Assembly (NCBI GenBank): GCA_035371905.1
Contig: DAORXQ010000019.1
Span: forward strand, 1-23,970
Source: a bacterium
GTDB lineage: Bacteria > Ratteibacteria > UBA8468 > B48-G9 > JAFGKM01
Length of the DNA: 23,970 nt
Direction: 5' to 3'
The notes below the pieces were generated by a model. The model was not told the DNA's origin. It made no database searches and saw only the letters and a program-made list of their open reading frames with translations. How positions within the stretch are numbered: position 1 is the first letter of the stretch; each line of letters begins with the position of its first letter. The position numbers were made by a program, and so were the translations under genes. This document shows, in pieces, positions 22,506-23,970 of this stretch.

Positions 22506-22778
22506 ATGGAAAAAGAATTTTTAGATAGATTAGGACAAAAGATTAAGGGATTGATTGAAAAGGAAGCTATAAAAGAAGGCTTTGACTTAGCTTACTATGA
22601 GTTTAAAGTAATCTGTTATATACTGGATGAAGGCTTTAATCGTAGAGAGAAAATTATTCTATTAGATACTGAAGAAAAGAATTTTTGTAATTTCTGTGGG
22701 AAAAAGACTAAGTATTATAATCATAAATTCAATGTATATCTATGCCCAAGTTGTTTTAGTAAAGTTAATAATAAATAA
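22506..22778 (+). CDS. Small protein with C-terminal zinc ribbon (90 aa)
   Basis: This 90-residue protein has a helical N-terminal half (DRLGQKIKGLIEKEAIKEGF and YYEFKVICYILDEGFNRREK), then CNFC (61-64) and CPSC (80-83), a zinc ribbon of the NFCGKKT...CPSC type, at the very C-terminus. It is driven by its own consensus promoter, suggesting a high or early need. Function unknown. It is the fifth small Cys-pair protein in this block. Confidence 0.75.
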   Translation: MEKEFLDRLGQKIKGLIEKEAIKEGFDLAYYEFKVICYILDEGFNRREKIILLDTEEKNFCNFCGKKTKYYNHKFNVYLCPSCFSKVNNK

Positions 22779-22808
22779 AAGAATAAAATAAAAAAAAGGA
22801 GGTAGAAA

Positions 22809-22958
22809 ATGACAAAAAGAATAAGAAAAAAGAATATAAGGAATGAAATTTTTAGGTTTGAAGATATAAGTCTGATGATAGATAAAAATAATTATATAGT
22901 ATTAACAGAAGATGATATTTCTTATTTCGCAGACTTGAAGGTGCTATTAAAGAAATAA
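22809..22958 (+). CDS. Small unknown protein (49 aa), probably 5' part of a frameshifted gene
   Basis: This gene encodes 49 residues after AAAAGGAGGTAGAAA-ATG. The start is very basic (MTKRIRKKNIRN), followed by FRFEDISLMIDKNNYIVLTE. The frame ends at TAA 22956-22958, but the -1 frame stays open for another 120 bases with no ATG, GTG or TTG start and encodes convincing protein (EIRDIFIKRKLKEHGIFQDL). Joined by a slip at the A-rich TTA AAG AAA, the product would be 89 residues, close to the 93 residues of the small protein at 21824, and its LLKEIRDIF resembles that protein's ILKEIRDLL. It is either a programmed -1 frameshift or a recent indel. Confidence 0.6.
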   Translation: MTKRIRKKNIRNEIFRFEDISLMIDKNNYIVLTEDDISYFADLKVLLKK

Positions 22959-23077
22959 GAGATATATTTATCAAGAGAAAGCTTAAAGAACACGGTATTT
23001 TCCAAGACTTAAAAGAATTATTAGATTTTATTAAAGAAGCCAATATTGAATTTAAGAAATTAATTAAGATAGAATAA
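22952..23077 (+). CDS. -1 frame continuation of the 22809 gene
   Basis: This is the open -1 frame after the proposed slip at TTA AAG AAA, ending at TAA 23075-23077. It adds 41 residues rich in Lys, Glu and Ile, with two helices (EIRDIFIKRKLKEHG and LKELLDFIKEANIEFKKL). The full -1 frame opens only after a TGA at about 22913-22915 and has no usable start codon, so independent translation is unlikely. If the shift is not real, this is the remnant of a broken gene. Confidence 0.5.
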   Translation, partial: EIRDIFIKRKLKEHGIFQDLKELLDFIKEANIEFKKLIKIE

Positions 23078-23091
23078 CAAAGGAGATAATA

Positions 23092-23856
23092 ATGATAAAA
23101 GGCATATATTGTAAAAGAAGAGAAGCAGTCTTAGATTTAAATGAATGTATTGAATGCTCAAAAACTAATTTTGAATGTCAGATATTCACTGAATACTTAA
23201 TTTGGCTTAATAAAGACGATTCAGAATATTCAAAAGATTTGACTGTAACTAAACTTTTATCTTGTCCAAGACGAGCTTATTTCTACGCTCACTTAGACTA
23301 TATCATAGAACCAGAAGATTTTTATGCTTTATTTAGAGGCTCTATAATTCATTCGTTCTTACAAACTTACAAAGATAGTGAATGCATCGTAGAGACAAGA
23401 TTTACTAAGAAATATAAGAATATTGAAATCTCAGGGACTCCAGATAAAATAGATACTAAGAGAAAAATAATCTATGACTTTAAAACCATAGCAGGTAGAA
23501 TCTCAGATGACTATTCACTCAGATGGGATAATCCTCACTTAGAGCATCAGGTCCAATTAAATCTTTATTATTGGCTATTAAAAGATATTTTTGAAATAGA
23601 AAGACTCTGTCTTGTATATATAGGCTCTGACTGTTCTAAGAAATACTTAATTAAGATAAGAACTGAAGATGATAAAAAATTATATACTCCAATCAAAAAA
23701 GCCTTTGATAATGCTGAAATTCTAAATCAAGTCTGGAATAAAAACTTAAATGAAATAAACAAGAAAGATTTGCCTAAGATAACTGAAATAGATAAAAAAC
23801 AGACCTGGATATGTAACTATTGTCACTTTGAGAAGGAATGTAAAGATTTAGGCTAA
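23092..23856 (+). CDS. Cas4/RecB-like PD-(D/E)XK nuclease with Fe-S cluster residues
   Basis: This 254-residue nuclease probably resects DNA ends. It has SCPRRAYF (57-64, Cys58), RGSIIH (82-87, His87), SGTPDKID (114-121, Asp118), YDFKT (128-132, Asp129 and Lys131) and HQVQLNLYYW (152-161, the QxxxY motif). At the C-terminus CNYCHFEKEC gives Cys241, Cys244 and Cys250, which with Cys58 form the four ligands of a [4Fe-4S] cluster as in Cas4 and AddB. An N-terminal extension carries further Cys at 7, 19, 22 and 29 (CIEC), perhaps a second metal site. No Cas1/Cas2 or repeat array is present, so it is a phage recombination nuclease, likely partner of the ERF annealase. Confidence 0.9.
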   Translation: MIKGIYCKRREAVLDLNECIECSKTNFECQIFTEYLIWLNKDDSEYSKDLTVTKLLSCPRRAYFYAHLDYIIEPEDFYALFRGSIIHSFLQTYKDSECIVETRFTKKYKNIEISGTPDKIDTKRKIIYDFKTIAGRISDDYSLRWDNPHLEHQVQLNLYYWLLKDIFEIERLCLVYIGSDCSKKYLIKIRTEDDKKLYTPIKKAFDNAEILNQVWNKNLNEINKKDLPKITEIDKKQTWICNYCHFEKECKDLG

Positions 23857-23867
23857 AAGGAGAAAAT

Positions 23868-23945
23868 ATGAATAGAAAAATAATTGAGTTAAAATTTATA
23901 GACTTAGAGAACGATATTTTAAAAAAGAAGGTAAAATTAAAATGA
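23868..23945 (+). CDS. Very small basic peptide (25 aa)
   Basis: A 25-codon frame (MNRKIIELKFIDLENDILKK start) follows AAAAGGAGAAAAT-ATG, 11 bases after the nuclease stop. The ribosome binding site and Lys/Ile-rich helix-like content suggest it is translated; the length is too short for a family call. Its stop overlaps the next ATG as ATGA. Confidence 0.45.
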   Translation: MNRKIIELKFIDLENDILKKKVKLK

Positions 23946-23969
23946 ACTTCCCTGGAGGTTTTTACCTTC
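23927..23969. repeat. 10-bp inverted repeat at the right edge
   Basis: GAAGGTAAAA (23927-23936) is the perfect complement of TTTTACCTTC (23960-23969), with a 23-base loop that contains ACTTC/GAGGT, itself a short possible hairpin. The sequence beyond is not visible, so terminator function cannot be judged. Confidence 0.55.
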
Positions 23970-23970
23970 A
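23942..23970 (+). CDS. Possible start of a further gene (cut by right edge)
   Basis: An ATG overlapping the preceding stop (ATGA) opens a frame starting MNFPGGFYL that runs off the window after nine codons. Only a weak GAAGGT lies upstream. The same bases form part of an inverted repeat, so this may instead be a structured non-coding element. Confidence 0.25.

Noticed and set aside
23092..23856. CRISPR-associated Cas4 as part of a CRISPR system
   Set aside because: No Cas1, Cas2, effector or spaced repeat array was seen; the context is phage recombination.
1..23970. tRNA, rRNA, integrase, lysis genes, insertion sequences or CRISPR arrays
   Set aside because: I looked for cloverleaf-like segments, spaced repeats, transposase or recombinase motifs and holin/endolysin patterns on both strands and found none I can support.

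Overview
The window is part of the genome of a tailed double-stranded DNA phage, free or integrated. Two opposed gene blocks run away from a control region at about 16.5-16.75 kb: a leftward (minus-strand) packaging, head and tail block, and a rightward (plus-strand) block of small early proteins and recombination/replication genes. The DNA is very A+T-rich, uses mostly AGA/AGG and ATA codons, and encodes Lys/Glu/Ile-rich proteins. The ribosome binding sites match a conventional bacterial 16S 3' end (CCUCCUUUCU type). This suits an A+T-rich bacterial host, possibly anaerobic or thermophilic, but the window holds no host gene to settle it.

Leftward block, in transcription order: putative small terminase (16484-15900), large terminase (15991-14648), a Mu gp29/DUF935-type portal (14630-13533), a 1249-residue multi-enzyme fusion (13543-9794), a Mu gpI-type protease/scaffold (9764-8559), a DUF2190-like decoration protein (8543-8169), major capsid protein (8152-7238), a DUF1320/Mu gp36-type connector (7163-6687), a virion-morphogenesis/tail-completion protein (6703-5579), a probable tail terminator (5577-5116), tail tube (5098-4592), two unknown tail-region genes (4571-3802), tail assembly chaperones with a probable -1 frameshift (3778-3174), and a tape measure protein that runs off the left edge. 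No sheath gene lies next to the tube gene, which suggests a long non-contractile tail built on a Mu-type head.

Control region: a TTGACA-17-TAGAAT promoter faces left and ends 9 bases before the small-terminase ATG, so the late mRNA may be almost leaderless. A TTGACA-18-TATAAT promoter faces right and drives a 61-residue gene that ends in a strong terminator.

Rightward block: about fifteen mostly small genes, nearly all preceded by the same extended Shine-Dalgarno sequence AAAGGAGGTGA. They include five small proteins with Cys-pair zinc-binding motifs, one membrane protein, an ERF single-strand annealing protein, a DUF3987-like P-loop ATPase and a Cas4/RecB-like Fe-S nuclease. The ERF protein and the nuclease together look like a phage annealase-exonuclease recombination pair. 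A 25-bp hairpin without a U tract lies between the ERF and ATPase regions, and a second consensus promoter lies at 22456-22484.

The most unusual element is the 1249-residue protein. It joins a D12-class adenine methyltransferase, a Pol-beta-type nucleotidyltransferase, an ATP-dependent DNA ligase and a LigD-phosphoesterase-like domain in one chain, encoded between portal and protease, where Mu-like phages usually carry a minor head protein.
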